A stretch of 64,000 nt of DNA from JAAYXS01 sp043820985 (GCA_043820985.1 JBDRDH010000068.1:1-64000), one strand, 5' to 3'; shown: positions 24,549 to 34,148, counted from the first letter of the stretch. Numbers and translations are program-made. Notes: a model not told the origin generated them from the sequence alone.

Positions 24549-25844
24549 CTACTTCGTCTTGAAGACCTGTTGGAATTGTGCGAAGTCCGCCAGGTCGACG
24601 TCGTAGTCGTATTCGAAATCGAAGGCGTCACAATCGCTCGCGAGCAAGTCGTGATCCGGTCCCAGCAGGCAATGGGGTAATTCCACGTAGTCGGCCAGGT
24701 CAATGTGGCCGTCGTGCGTCCAGTCGCCCAACAGTAGGTAGATGCAATGTTCGATGATGCAAAAGAGCGCATCGTCGCAGAGCAGGAACTCCAGGGCGTC
24801 AAGGTTATCCCAGTACTCCCCCAGCCCGAGTTCGAGCGCCGCCGCGAACAGCATGGGCGGCTCACCAGGACGCACCACGAATACATCGGCGGCGGCCCCC
24901 TCCGGGCTGGCGCCGGGAATGAAGAGCAACGATGGCGAGTCCGGCGTAAGTGAGAACAAGACCTGATCGGTGTAGTTAAACATCCCATCCATGTTCGTGT
25001 CGAACACGATCAGGGCGTCGATGTCATCCGGCGGAACCAGACCCAGAGCGAAATGATAGGCATAGAGCTCCGTCGGCAGACCACTCATGGGATCTTCGTT
25101 GTAGAAGATATTAGCGCCGCTGGGTGAGTCGTTGCCGGGCAGGGTGTACAGCGAGGGCGACTCGGCGGTTACCGAGAAATACACGCCGATCATCGGTCTG
25201 TTTAAGATGGTGCCGAACAGCAGCGCCGTGGCGTCAACGTTGTCCTGGGGCGCCCTGTTCGTCTGGCTGGCATTGAGCGGTGGATCTCCCGAGAAAGAGG
25301 TGCCGCCTTCGTCGTAGTTGTTACGGCTTAGTGAGTTGTTACCGATGCCGCTACCGCGCCCACGTCCGAACCAGCTGAACATGTTGGTTGACATGAACTG
25401 GTCACCGGCGGCGTGGACGCGTATAGCCTGATCATAGACATTATACTTATATCCCATCTCGACCAATTGAGGTAATGGGGGTTCCACGCCGATGGTCTCC
25501 CGGTCAACCGAGAATAATAGTACAAACTCATCACCCGGAGCCAAGTAAGGATTACCACCAGACAGCGCGTCCAGGTCGTCGCCCGGCATATCCAGTCCCA
25601 GGAGCGGTCCATCGACTAGTGGCTCCGGATCGGGAAAGCCATACGCCAACACGTCCCGGGCCGCCACCAGTCCACCTTGAACCTTGGGTGACTGGAGGTC
25701 GAATGAATACTGAGGAGCTGGGAGTGGATCAATGGGTGGCGCCGCGGTTGCCATCCAGGCCGCGGCGAGGATCAACACCGCCGAACCTGACCGGAATAAT
25801 GCTCCCCGCCGGAATTCCGAGCTGGGGACAAACGCCGTGCTCAT
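24549..25844 (-). CDS. Secreted protein with divergent dockerin-like C-terminus
   Basis: 431 residues. The signal peptide has hydrophobic core AVLILAAAWMATAA. The middle ~300 residues contain repeated LLF or SLLF beta motifs and DD-x-DAL segments (DDLDALSGG, DDIDALIVFD, DNLDALEFL) that look like an extracellular beta-sandwich or propeller. The end has the calcium-repeat variant GDWTHDGHIDLADYVEL and DYDVDLADFAQFQQVF. The stop of the upstream kinase overlaps this ATG (ATGA), so the two are translationally coupled. The function is unknown; it may be a secreted target or sensor of the kinase. Confidence 0.8.
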   Translation of the reverse strand: MSTAFVPSSEFRRGALFRSGSAVLILAAAWMATAAPPIDPLPAPQYSFDLQSPKVQGGLVAARDVLAYGFPDPEPLVDGPLLGLDMPGDDLDALSGGNPYLAPGDEFVLLFSVDRETIGVEPPLPQLVEMGYKYNVYDQAIRVHAAGDQFMSTNMFSWFGRGRGSGIGNNSLSRNNYDEGGTSFSGDPPLNASQTNRAPQDNVDATALLFGTILNRPMIGVYFSVTAESPSLYTLPGNDSPSGANIFYNEDPMSGLPTELYAYHFALGLVPPDDIDALIVFDTNMDGMFNYTDQVLFSLTPDSPSLLFIPGASPEGAAADVFVVRPGEPPMLFAAALELGLGEYWDNLDALEFLLCDDALFCIIEHCIYLLLGDWTHDGHIDLADYVELPHCLLGPDHDLLASDCDAFDFEYDYDVDLADFAQFQQVFKTK

Positions 25845-28807
25845 TTGCTTCCTCCCTCACCAGACCGGGCCGACAGCCGGTAATGGGCGGCGGTCAGGCC
25901 TTTGTAATAGTGAGTCTCACCATCCCATGATACCGAGAACCAAGGCGGCCAGGCAGGATTTTGCCGCATTCTGCCCAAAATCAGCTTGGCGTGATATGTA
26001 TAGCACTCTTCGCCATCGAAAGACCGATAGGCTTGCACGAAGAGATTCTCGGCGACCTGTCTTTCGCCGCGCGCCAGGTGCTGGGCGGCGGCGTGAAAGT
26101 AGGCTTCGCCCCATAATTTCCAGGGTGTGGGTGCCTGGCACGCATATGTTTCAAGGTCCTCCCATACGCCTGTGCCCTGTGCGTAAGCGTACAGGGCTGA
26201 CAGCCACTCGGGAGTTTGTGGCGGTACAAGGTCCGCGCTGAAATCCACGATCTCGGCACGATCCGCGAGCAGGGTATCGGCCTCTTCCGGTTGCCCGAGT
26301 ATGCGCAAGCACGTGGCCGACCATAACACGGCCAGGGCGCTATCGGGATTTTCATCAGCCAGGGCGCGGGCATGTGCCAGAGCGACATCCATCGCGCCCA
26401 TTTCGGCGTGGATCAGGGCCGGATAGAAATGCGCATAGAACCGACTGTCGGGATCACAAGTGGCGTGGAACTCAGCGTCGGCCAGGGCGGCTTCATAGTC
26501 GCCGGTCCAATAGAGCAGGCGCCAGCGATAGTGGTGGCTCTCGCATTGGCCATACTCGGTCGTGGCCACCTCAAGCGCCCGGTCGCGCGCCGCGATCGCT
26601 TCCTCGTAACGGCCCAGGCTCTCCAAACATTCGGCCTCGGCGACAATGGGGCGATCGTTCGCGGGATCGACCTGCTGGCCGCGCCTGGCCCACATCAGGG
26701 CCAGGTCATATTGCTCGGTGGCCAGTGACTCACGGGTGCCACTACTGCCGGAATATATTTCGGCCGCCAGCCGGTGGGCAATTGAAAGTAGGTAATACGG
26801 ATAGGCGCCGTAGTGCCCGTGTTCGATCAATTGTTGCAGGTTGCTTTCGACATCGGATAACGGCTCCAAGCCGCGCGTGGCGTACAGTTGCTGGTTACGG
26901 GCACGGGCCAGGTGGAGCACGGCTTGTGGATAGAAGTCATGCTCGCTGGCGCGCAGGGCATTGGCTTGGCGATATGACTCGGTCGCGATGTCGGGTTGGT
27001 CATAGTGGATGGCCAGGCCACGGAAGAACCAGGCATCGGCGGTTCGCGGTGGGCCGCGCTCCTCCGCCTGGTCAAACGTCACGCGCGCGGCGGCGAAGTC
27101 ACCATTCTCGCGCTGGGCCCAGGCGAGCAGGTACCAGGCCCGCGGATCGGTGGTATTGTCAGCCAGCGCGGCCTCGAGGTGCTCCATGGCGCCGGTCCAG
27201 TCCGTGGCGCCTAGACAGCTCAGCCCCTTTACCAGCAACAACAGGTATGGGTCGCCGCCGTGCTCTGTGGCACGTGCGACGTCATCAGCTACCAGATTGC
27301 CCAGGTGATAATCGAAGTATACCAGGCGTTCATAGGCGCCGCTGAGCAACTGGTTAGCATCGCGTTGCCGGGTGGCGCTGATACTCCAGGCCAAGCCGCC
27401 GATCAGGATGACTACCAGGGTACAGGCCGCCAGGGCGACGGACAGCGCCTGATGTCGCTTGATCCATTTGGCGGCCTTCTCAATAGAAGTAGTGCGGCGT
27501 GATAGAATCGGGCGACCATCGGCGAAACGGCGCAAGTCGGTGGCCAGGAGGGCCGCGGAGGAGTGCCGGTGGCGCGGCTCCTTTTCCAGGGCCCGCAGGC
27601 AGATGGTCTCCAGGTCGATCGGTATGTGTTTGTTCAAGCGGCGGGGCGCGACCGGTTCAGCGTTACAAATTCCCGTGATGATCTGCTCGCGCGTTTCGCC
27701 GTCAAATGGCTTGCAACGGGTGATGAGTTCGTACAGGGTCACGCCCAATGAGTAGATGTCGGTGCGATGATCGATGCCGGCTCGCTCACCCTTGATCTGT
27801 TCCGGGGAGAGATACGCCGGTGTGCCCATCACCTCTCCGCTGACCGTCAGGTGCGGCTGATCCGTCAGCCGGGCCAGCCCGAAATCAGTCAAATGCAGCC
27901 GTCCATCCGTGGCGCCTAGTAGCAGGTTGTGAGGTTTGACATCGCGATGAATGACACCCTGAACGTGGGCGTGCTCCAGCCCATCGGCCACTTCGGCTAT
28001 CAAGCCGGCGATATGCCGATAGTCAGCCGCCGTCCAGGAAACCTGGTGGGAGTCTTCAGACTCATCAGCGTCCGGCGCGCGGACGGGGGATTCCTCGGAG
28101 GAACCCGTCGAGTCCACCCTGGTCTCGGTCGGTGGGCGTTGTGGTCCGTGCAGCACCGCGGTGGAACTTAGCATATCCGGCCGGCTGCGGATGACCGCAT
28201 CGAGTCCGATGCCATCAATCAATTCCATGGCGTAGTAATAGTGCCCTTCAGCATCGCCTTGGGCGTATACCGAGACCAGGTTGGTGTGGTGCAGACGGGC
28301 GGCAGCCTGAGCCTCGGCGTGAAATCGTTGCACGCCAACCTCGGCGTGGCGGGCCCAGCCTGGTAAGACCTTTAGCGCTACTTCACGGTTCAATGATACC
28401 TGACGCGCCCGGTACACCACGCCCATTCCGCCGCGGCCCAGTTCTTCCAGAAGCTCGAAGTCACCCAGGCGGGCTCCGCGGGGCAGCGAAGTTGCCCCGA
28501 GGGCCCGGCCAAGCGCATCGCTACTGTGTGCATCGATCTCGTCCCGGCCAGGCCCATCGGGTCCCAGCGCATCGGCGTTAAAGCCCAGTGCCTCGCGCAA
28601 GTCGGCGATCAAGATCTGCTCGGCGGCGTCTGATCCATCTGCCGGCTGTCTATGAGTGGCGGCCGCCATCATGTTGGGATCGTGATCCTGAGCTGGCGTA
28701 GCGAGCGACTGTCCACAATGTGGGCAGGCATCGGGCTTTTCAGATGACCTCACGGTCGTACTCGCCGCACAATTAGGACAAACCAGCTTAATCACAGTCC
28801 AGTCCAT
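25841..28807 (-). CDS. Hanks-type Ser/Thr kinase with zinc ribbon and TPR tail
   Basis: 988 residues. An N-terminal zinc ribbon (Cys10, Cys13, Cys28, Cys31) precedes the kinase domain at about 117-435: GRGGMGVVYRA loop, catalytic Lys146 (VALKVL), HRDVKPHNLL (287-296), DFG 308-310 and TPAYLSPEQ. An acidic 40-residue insert lies before helix E (about 215-257). One TM helix (455-475) follows, then an outer TPR-rich region of about 500 residues. Kinase inside and TPR outside suggests an envelope sensor. It starts 23 bases below an ECF-type -10 box, near the sigma gene, and is coupled to the secreted protein downstream. Confidence 0.95.
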   Translation of the reverse strand: MDWTVIKLVCPNCAASTTVRSSEKPDACPHCGQSLATPAQDHDPNMMAAATHRQPADGSDAAEQILIADLREALGFNADALGPDGPGRDEIDAHSSDALGRALGATSLPRGARLGDFELLEELGRGGMGVVYRARQVSLNREVALKVLPGWARHAEVGVQRFHAEAQAAARLHHTNLVSVYAQGDAEGHYYYAMELIDGIGLDAVIRSRPDMLSSTAVLHGPQRPPTETRVDSTGSSEESPVRAPDADESEDSHQVSWTAADYRHIAGLIAEVADGLEHAHVQGVIHRDVKPHNLLLGATDGRLHLTDFGLARLTDQPHLTVSGEVMGTPAYLSPEQIKGERAGIDHRTDIYSLGVTLYELITRCKPFDGETREQIITGICNAEPVAPRRLNKHIPIDLETICLRALEKEPRHRHSSAALLATDLRRFADGRPILSRRTTSIEKAAKWIKRHQALSVALAACTLVVILIGGLAWSISATRQRDANQLLSGAYERLVYFDYHLGNLVADDVARATEHGGDPYLLLLVKGLSCLGATDWTGAMEHLEAALADNTTDPRAWYLLAWAQRENGDFAAARVTFDQAEERGPPRTADAWFFRGLAIHYDQPDIATESYRQANALRASEHDFYPQAVLHLARARNQQLYATRGLEPLSDVESNLQQLIEHGHYGAYPYYLLSIAHRLAAEIYSGSSGTRESLATEQYDLALMWARRGQQVDPANDRPIVAEAECLESLGRYEEAIAARDRALEVATTEYGQCESHHYRWRLLYWTGDYEAALADAEFHATCDPDSRFYAHFYPALIHAEMGAMDVALAHARALADENPDSALAVLWSATCLRILGQPEEADTLLADRAEIVDFSADLVPPQTPEWLSALYAYAQGTGVWEDLETYACQAPTPWKLWGEAYFHAAAQHLARGERQVAENLFVQAYRSFDGEECYTYHAKLILGRMRQNPAWPPWFSVSWDGETHYYKGLTAAHYRLSARSGEGGSK

Positions 28808-28829
28808 ATACCGCCCATGCCTCGCTTAT

Positions 28830-28859
28830 GAATAGACGGGGCCCGGCGGCTTTTTGACA
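28830..28859 (-). promoter_or_regulatory. ECF-type promoter of the kinase operon
   Basis: On the minus strand TGTCAAA (28859-28853) and CGTCTATTC (28838-28830) are separated by 14 bases, and the kinase ATG is 22 bases further on. The same two boxes, with a GC-rich spacer of 13 bases, occur upstream of the divergent secreted-protein gene. CGTC is the common -10 core of ECF sigma factors. Confidence 0.65.
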
Positions 28860-29019
28860 CGATTTTGCGGGCCGACTAACTCAGGCGCGGACATGGGGGC
28901 AGCCGGATTCTGGCATTCCCATCCCAACCATGGTTCCCGATTCGTTACTCAATACTATGGCGGGAGATAGCGACGTTCAAGGCAGTTGCCAGCTCGGGCC
29001 ACGCGCGCCGGTGCGTTGC

Positions 29020-29616
29020 TCAGATATCCCCATCGGGATCTTCGGCGGAGAGCCGTTCTTTCAGGCATTTGAGTACGCGGCTTTTGGCTTGATAGACGCT
29101 GGCCTTGCTGAGCCCCAGTTTATCGGCCGTTTCACTGACGGACAGACCCGCCAACACGTGCAATTCAAACGCCTTTAAGGTGCTGGGTTCAAACATTCCG
29201 GAGATGGCGCGCATCGCCCAACGTAGGCGATGGAACTGCCATTCCCGCTCCCAGCGCTCATCGGCGCTGGCTTCCTTGTCGCTGGCCAGGTAATCCAACA
29301 TGTTGGGGTCAAGCCCCGCCGGCTGCCGGGATTGCTTATCGGCCCGGCGGCCCATGGCGTGGACCACCGCCGAGCGTAAATAAGCCCGGAAGCGTCCCTT
29401 GGCGGCATTATATTCAAAGCCGTCCATGGCTTTGAAGAGATACATCTCAACCTCCTGCACGACGTCTTCCGCATCGGCATGATCGGCACCCCTGGCACGG
29501 GCATAACGATAGAGCAGTTTCCCATAGCGCTGGTCAAATTCCTGCCAGCTCAACTTGTCCGCCCGATCGTGAAGCCGCAGCAGAAAAGTCAGATGTGTAG
29601 TATTGACGTGCTTCAT
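29020..29616 (-). CDS. ECF-type RNA polymerase sigma factor
   Basis: 198 residues from ATG 29616. Region 2 contains YRYARARGADHADAEDVVQE and FRAYLRSAVVHAMGR. Region 4 ends with AGLSVSETADKLGLSKASVY and AKSRVLKCLKERL. It lacks regions 1 and 3, as in ECF sigmas, and resembles planctomycete ECF groups linked to Hanks-type kinases. No anti-sigma gene is adjacent, so the neighbouring kinase may supply control through phosphorylation (inference). It is on the same strand as the kinase, 212 bases upstream. Confidence 0.92.
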   Translation of the reverse strand: MKHVNTTHLTFLLRLHDRADKLSWQEFDQRYGKLLYRYARARGADHADAEDVVQEVEMYLFKAMDGFEYNAAKGRFRAYLRSAVVHAMGRRADKQSRQPAGLDPNMLDYLASDKEASADERWEREWQFHRLRWAMRAISGMFEPSTLKAFELHVLAGLSVSETADKLGLSKASVYQAKSRVLKCLKERLSAEDPDGDI

Positions 29617-29744
29617 TACTGCTAATTGTGGCAAATTTGCTCCAAGCCCACAACCGGATCTGGCCGGGGAGATGGAATGAGTGGGGGGACAGATCCATCC
29701 ACTGCGACAATCAAGAGCCAAATTCCCAGAAAAAATGGCTCTTA

Positions 29745-29773
29745 TGTCAAACGTGGCGGGTCCCCGTCTATTC
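29745..29773 (+). promoter_or_regulatory. ECF-type promoter of secreted-protein gene
   Basis: TGTCAAA (29745-29751), 13 bases, CGTCTATTC (29765-29773). The boxes and part of the spacer match the kinase promoter on the opposite strand. It leaves an untranslated leader of about 105 bases before ATG 29887. Confidence 0.65.
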
Positions 29774-29782
29774 CCAGATGAC

Positions 29783-29803
29783 CCGGAGTGTGGATCTCTC
29801 CGG
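29783..29803 (+). promoter_or_regulatory. Inverted repeat in the leader
   Basis: CCGGAG and CTCCGG flank a 9-base loop about 10 bases below the -10 box. It could be an operator or an mRNA 5' stem that protects the transcript. No decisive evidence. Confidence 0.3.
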
Positions 29804-29886
29804 TTTGGACGCATGGCGTTGACGGCCCTGGGGCCGATGGGATGAACCGAATCTTGGAACGGAAGGAATTAAAAGGAGGCACGCAA

Positions 29887-32484
29887 ATGAGTCGGTACAA
29901 CGTACTACGAAGAATGTGTTTAGGAGTGTTATTCATAGCGCTGCTTGGCAGCGTGACAGGCTGGGCCGATCCCTACTTCTCCATTCGCACGTTTAGTGAA
30001 TGGACTGAAGCCCTGGAAACCCAGCATGTCGTGCCATTAAGAATGCCGGAGTGGGATTCTTATATGAATGAATGGCACATGTACACCGAGGAGGGTGAGA
30101 CATATCCGGAAACCGAGTTCTTTGAGCCCGTCCTCTACGTTTATGAAGGTGATCCGATCCCGCCGCACCCAGATGGTGATGGCGGATTGGTGATGGCCTG
30201 GGGTAATGAAAGCCTGCCCCCCGGACAGTATGCGAGCGCCTGGAAGTACGACTACCTGGTTGATCCGGATCTCTCGAACGCCGTCATCACCTTGACCGTG
30301 TATCCGCCGCAATTCGGTCCAAGCGGCGCGATCACGCAGATTTCCTTTGGCATTCAGGACATGGCGGGGAACACGCGCTCGTGGTTCTGGAACGTGGGTC
30401 CGGGCACCAGCATTCCGTGGGATGTTGGGACGCCCATCGTGATCAACACGGCCCAGACGGGATTGAACGCGACGGTACCGCCGGCTGACGGGTACATGAA
30501 TAATCCGGCGTTCAACATTGTGATGACGCAGTACTTCATCGCCGACGAGAACGGTCAGTTGGTGGGTGGACCGGTGCCGGTGCCGCCGCCGGGTGGTCCG
30601 CCAGCGGCGGTTTGGAACTACTGGTACGACATTATCGTACAAGCCGGCACTACTGATCGGGCCTGCTGTCTGCCGGATGGCACGTGTGTGTACATCCCGG
30701 CCAATGACTGCTTCGCGCAGGGTGGCTGGCTACCGCCGGGCGGTGTGTGTCTGGGCGACCTCAACGGGAACAACATCGATGACGCTTGTGAGTCCAGTGT
30801 CGATCAAGCCTGCTGCCTGCCGGATGGCACGTGTGTATACATCCCGGCCAGTGACTGCTTCGCGCAGGGTGGCTGGCTACCGCCGGGCGGTGTGTGCCTG
30901 GGCGACCTCAACGGGAACAACATCGACGATGCCTGTGAAGAGCCGGTGGAATATAAGTTCGAGTTTTCGTTGGATATCGGTTCGGATACCGAGCTGAGTG
31001 ATCCATTCCGCGATGGTGACGAGGGCTTCGATCCGGGTGATGTTTATTGGTGGCAGGGTCCGCCGGTCAACTTCCCCGGCCGCGACGGCTTCAAGGACGA
31101 CATGTTTATCTTTGGCCAGGACCCCTGGCCGGATCCGCCGGACCCGACGTACACGACCGTGGCGCCGGTCGGCTCCGGCGGCCCGCAGAACTACTGGGAG
31201 TACTTCGACCTTGATGGGCACGACCAACTCGCCGTCGACTTCCATGAGTGGCAGGTGATCCCGCCGGACTATCCGCTGGAGTGGCCGATCCCACAGTTCG
31301 ATTCGCCGTGCATCTATGGTCCCGAGTTCCTGATGATCTCGATGGACGATGACATGGAGTTCGGTTGGCCAGTGATGGACGTGCCAGTGACGCGTCCTTC
31401 GATGGCGGGTGTGAGCAGTTACGGTTCCACTGCTGGTCGGGACGAAATTCTGGGCGTGAACGTCGGGCCGGTGGGCGGGCCACCACCCTACCCGCTCCAG
31501 GCTGTTTATCCGATCGCGGATGAGGTCACGGTGCACCAGAGTCTGTGGCCCAATCCCGATACTGGCGAGGAAGAGCTGGACGACGATGTTGATTCACTGG
31601 ACATTGTCAGAAACCAGGATGAATGTCCGTATTGGTACTTCAGCGCGGACCACGAGGGTCATGTGGGTCTCGATCCGGGTGGTATTTACCAGGCGACCGG
31701 GATGGGACCGGTCCAGATCATCGATGAGATCCATCTTGGTATTCCCGAGGATACCGACATTGATGCCTTCGAATTTGTCTGGCTGGAATACGAGCTGGAG
31801 CCGGGCATGCTCGTGCTGGCATTGCTGTACAGCGTCGACACCGATGATCCGCTCACGCCAAACGCGAACGAATCCGGCGGTATGGATCCGACCATGATCT
31901 ACGCTTCGTACCTGACCGGCTGGAGCCTCCCGTTCACCGAACCGCTGGGTGATGATATTGATGCCCTGACCATCTGGTATCGGCCGCTTGAAGAGCCGGA
32001 GCCGACCGGGGCCTGCTGTCTGGGCCGGATATGCAACGTCATGACGTTCAATAACTGCGTGGCGGCTGGTGGATTCTACATGGGCGACGGTGTTCCTTGC
32101 ACGCCGAATCCGTGTGTGGCGGTTTGCTGCCACGGTTATGTGTGCTACGACGTGGATCCGAACGATCCCACCGATCCCAATAATCAGATCCAGTGCCTGT
32201 CCGATGGCGGCGAGTTCTTCATGGGTGTGACCTGCGCGACGTACCTTTGCGATTGCGGTGGCACGGATTATCGCGGCGACTCGAACTGCCTGGGTGACGG
32301 CGTGGATGCCTATGACATTGATCACTTCATCCAGTCCATCGGCGCGGCGGATACGTGGATCTCGACGCACAGTTGCAACTACTTCTGTGCGAACGATATC
32401 AATTGTGATGGTGACGTGAACTCCTACGACATCGACTGGTTCATCACCTGCGTCGGCGCGGGCGCCTGCCCGGCGTGTCCGTAG
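29887..32484 (+). CDS. Large secreted Cys-repeat protein with dockerin-like C-terminus
   Basis: 865 residues. It starts at ATG 29887 after a perfect AGGAGG; the signal peptide ends near VTGWAD. An N-terminal globular region of ~250 residues is followed by two near-identical 44-residue Cys modules (ACCLPDGTCVYIPA, then GGWLPPGGVCLGDLNG) and a ~330-residue Asp/Pro/aromatic-rich region with DD-x-DSL and DDIDALTIWY motifs. Two more ACC-type modules lead to two dockerin-like repeats (DAYDIDHFIQSIG and NSYDIDWFITCVG). It is driven by an ECF-type promoter shared with the kinase operon. The ligand is unknown; a surface or matrix protein is likely. Confidence 0.85.
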   Translation: MSRYNVLRRMCLGVLFIALLGSVTGWADPYFSIRTFSEWTEALETQHVVPLRMPEWDSYMNEWHMYTEEGETYPETEFFEPVLYVYEGDPIPPHPDGDGGLVMAWGNESLPPGQYASAWKYDYLVDPDLSNAVITLTVYPPQFGPSGAITQISFGIQDMAGNTRSWFWNVGPGTSIPWDVGTPIVINTAQTGLNATVPPADGYMNNPAFNIVMTQYFIADENGQLVGGPVPVPPPGGPPAAVWNYWYDIIVQAGTTDRACCLPDGTCVYIPANDCFAQGGWLPPGGVCLGDLNGNNIDDACESSVDQACCLPDGTCVYIPASDCFAQGGWLPPGGVCLGDLNGNNIDDACEEPVEYKFEFSLDIGSDTELSDPFRDGDEGFDPGDVYWWQGPPVNFPGRDGFKDDMFIFGQDPWPDPPDPTYTTVAPVGSGGPQNYWEYFDLDGHDQLAVDFHEWQVIPPDYPLEWPIPQFDSPCIYGPEFLMISMDDDMEFGWPVMDVPVTRPSMAGVSSYGSTAGRDEILGVNVGPVGGPPPYPLQAVYPIADEVTVHQSLWPNPDTGEEELDDDVDSLDIVRNQDECPYWYFSADHEGHVGLDPGGIYQATGMGPVQIIDEIHLGIPEDTDIDAFEFVWLEYELEPGMLVLALLYSVDTDDPLTPNANESGGMDPTMIYASYLTGWSLPFTEPLGDDIDALTIWYRPLEEPEPTGACCLGRICNVMTFNNCVAAGGFYMGDGVPCTPNPCVAVCCHGYVCYDVDPNDPTDPNNQIQCLSDGGEFFMGVTCATYLCDCGGTDYRGDSNCLGDGVDAYDIDHFIQSIGAADTWISTHSCNYFCANDINCDGDVNSYDIDWFITCVGAGACPACP
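30661..30939 (+). repeat. Two 132-bp near-identical coding repeats
   Basis: Units 30661-30792 and 30808-30939 differ at only about nine mostly synonymous positions. Each encodes one Cys module. The 15-base spacer encodes SSVDQ. This indicates recent duplication or gene conversion. Confidence 0.9.
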
Positions 32485-32503
32485 TCTTTGAAAGTACCAA
32501 GTA

Positions 32504-32584
32504 AATTGGCTGGCGAGCCGGTCATAACCGCTCGTCAGCCAATTGAACCTCCCTCAAGTCGCGGCGGGTCTTTGTCCCGTCGCG
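32504..32584 (+). terminator. Tandem stem-loops after secreted-protein gene
   Basis: First hairpin 32504-32544: arms AATTGGCTGGCGAGC and GCTCGTCAGCCAATT pair over 15 positions with one mismatch or wobble. Second hairpin at about 32559-32585: TCGCGGCGGG and CCCGTCGCGA around TCTTTGT. There is no long T run, so factor-assisted termination or transcript stabilisation is likely. Confidence 0.65.
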
Positions 32585-32704
32585 ATGTTATTATGGTGTT
32601 CCAGACTTGGCGTTTGGCATAAGGGTGTAATTTGTCTGGGGGGGGACTTTATTAGAGTAATTCCTGATCGCGCAGTAATTGCGTTGCAGTAAGATGGGAT
32701 TCTA

Positions 32705-34148
32705 CTAAGTTCGACTTTCGCACTTTTGGAGGTCTGGATTTAGCCTCTGTAAATAAGGACGAACCTCCGTCACCATGGGCGTATTCAAGGAAGAACCCGT
32801 GGAGCAAGGAGGCTCGTCATGGAACTTGTACCATCGTTTGTGGAGCTTGTGCAACAGGTCGCGCCCATCTTTACCGTCCCGACGTTCAACAGTTTCCTTA
32901 CCATGTTGACCGGGTGGGTCTTCGCCCGCCGCCGCGTGATCACGCGCATGATCGCGGCCGCCGACGCGGTCGACACTAAGCACCATTCAGCATTTCACCG
33001 CGTCTTTTCCGCCGCCCGCTGGTCGCGGGACGAACTCGGGCTGGCGGTTTTCGGATTGATCGAACCGTGGTTGAAGGACGGCGCCGTGCTCTTGAGCCTC
33101 GACGACACCCTGGCCCGCAAACGCGGCCTGAAGATCTTCGGCGTCGGCATGCATCACGATCCGTTGCTGAGCACCCGCAAGGTCGCGCTGATGAACTGGG
33201 GGCACAGCTGGGTGGTGCTGAGTGTGATCGTCGAGTTGCCGTTCCGCCCCGGTCACACCTTCAGCCTGCCGATCCTCTTCCGCTTGTACGTCAACAAGAA
33301 GACCGCCACCAAGAAGCGGTTGCGCTATCGCACGCGGCCGGAACTGGCGGTCGAAATGCTGACCGTGCTCTGCACACGCCGTGAAGACCGGCGTTTTCAC
33401 GTGGTTGCCGACTCGGCTTACGGCGGGCAGAGCGTGTTGGCCCACTTGCCCGAGAACGGCGATCTGACCTCGCATCTGGACCTGGATGCCCGTCTTTACG
33501 ATCCGCCGCCGGTTCGCAAACCCGGTACCAACGGGCGGCCACGCAAACGCGGCCAACGTTTGCCCACGCCGCGGCAGATGCTCGCGCAACGAACACGCCG
33601 CTTGACGCTCGACATCTACGGGCGACGCGATCGCTCGCGCGTGGCGGATCAAGTGGCGCGCGTGCACGCCGTGCCGGATCGGCCGTTGCGGATTGTGGCG
33701 GCCGAGCCGTTGACCGGCGGCCGAAGGATGCAAGCGTTCTATTCAACGTGTCACGAGGCGACCGCTGAGCAGGTGTTGACCTGGTATGCCATGCGTTGGT
33801 CGATCGAGGAGGCCTTCCACGACGCCAAGGGGCATTTGGGCTTTGAGGAGCCGCAGGGCTGGACCCGCCGGGCGGTTGAGCGCACCGCGCCGACGGCGAT
33901 GCTGCTGTACAGTCTGATCGTGTTGTGGTTTGCGGCTGAAGGCCATCGTCACTACCGGGCGCCCAAACGGCCGTGGTACCGAAGCAAATGTTGTGCGTCG
34001 TTTGCAGACATGCTCAACACGTTGCGGTGTGAGAGCGTCCGCAAACAGGTTTTGTCACTGGGCTTGCAGGGCCAGGGTTCACGAAACGTCATGAAAACTA
34101 TATTCAACGCGGTCCAACAGGCCGCATAAGTGCGAAAGTCGAACTAAG
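32705..34148 (+). mobile_element. Complete insertion sequence, IS701-like
   Basis: The element spans 32710-34143 (1434 bp). The ends are perfect 16-bp inverted repeats, TTCGACTTTCGCACTT at 32710-32725 and its complement at 34128-34143. The 5-bp direct repeat CTAAG flanks it at 32705-32709 and 34144-34148, the expected target duplication (4-5 bp, ambiguous by a base). One intact transposase gene lies inside. It appears structurally intact and recent. Confidence 0.92.
32819..34129 (+). CDS. DDE transposase (IS701/DDE_5-like)
   Basis: 436 residues. The likely catalytic triad is Asp in LLSLDDTLARKRG, Asp in HVVADSAYGGQS and Glu in WSIEEAFHDAKGHLGFEE. The order and spacing match RNase-H-fold transposases of the IS701/DDE_5 group. 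An N-terminal helical DNA-binding part precedes the catalytic core, with a basic stretch (GRPRKRGQRL) in the insertion. ATG 32819 has AGGAGG 8 bases upstream. The stop lies just inside the right inverted repeat. Family level is confident; the IS name is not assigned. Confidence 0.93.
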   Translation: MELVPSFVELVQQVAPIFTVPTFNSFLTMLTGWVFARRRVITRMIAAADAVDTKHHSAFHRVFSAARWSRDELGLAVFGLIEPWLKDGAVLLSLDDTLARKRGLKIFGVGMHHDPLLSTRKVALMNWGHSWVVLSVIVELPFRPGHTFSLPILFRLYVNKKTATKKRLRYRTRPELAVEMLTVLCTRREDRRFHVVADSAYGGQSVLAHLPENGDLTSHLDLDARLYDPPPVRKPGTNGRPRKRGQRLPTPRQMLAQRTRRLTLDIYGRRDRSRVADQVARVHAVPDRPLRIVAAEPLTGGRRMQAFYSTCHEATAEQVLTWYAMRWSIEEAFHDAKGHLGFEEPQGWTRRAVERTAPTAMLLYSLIVLWFAAEGHRHYRAPKRPWYRSKCCASFADMLNTLRCESVRKQVLSLGLQGQGSRNVMKTIFNAVQQAA

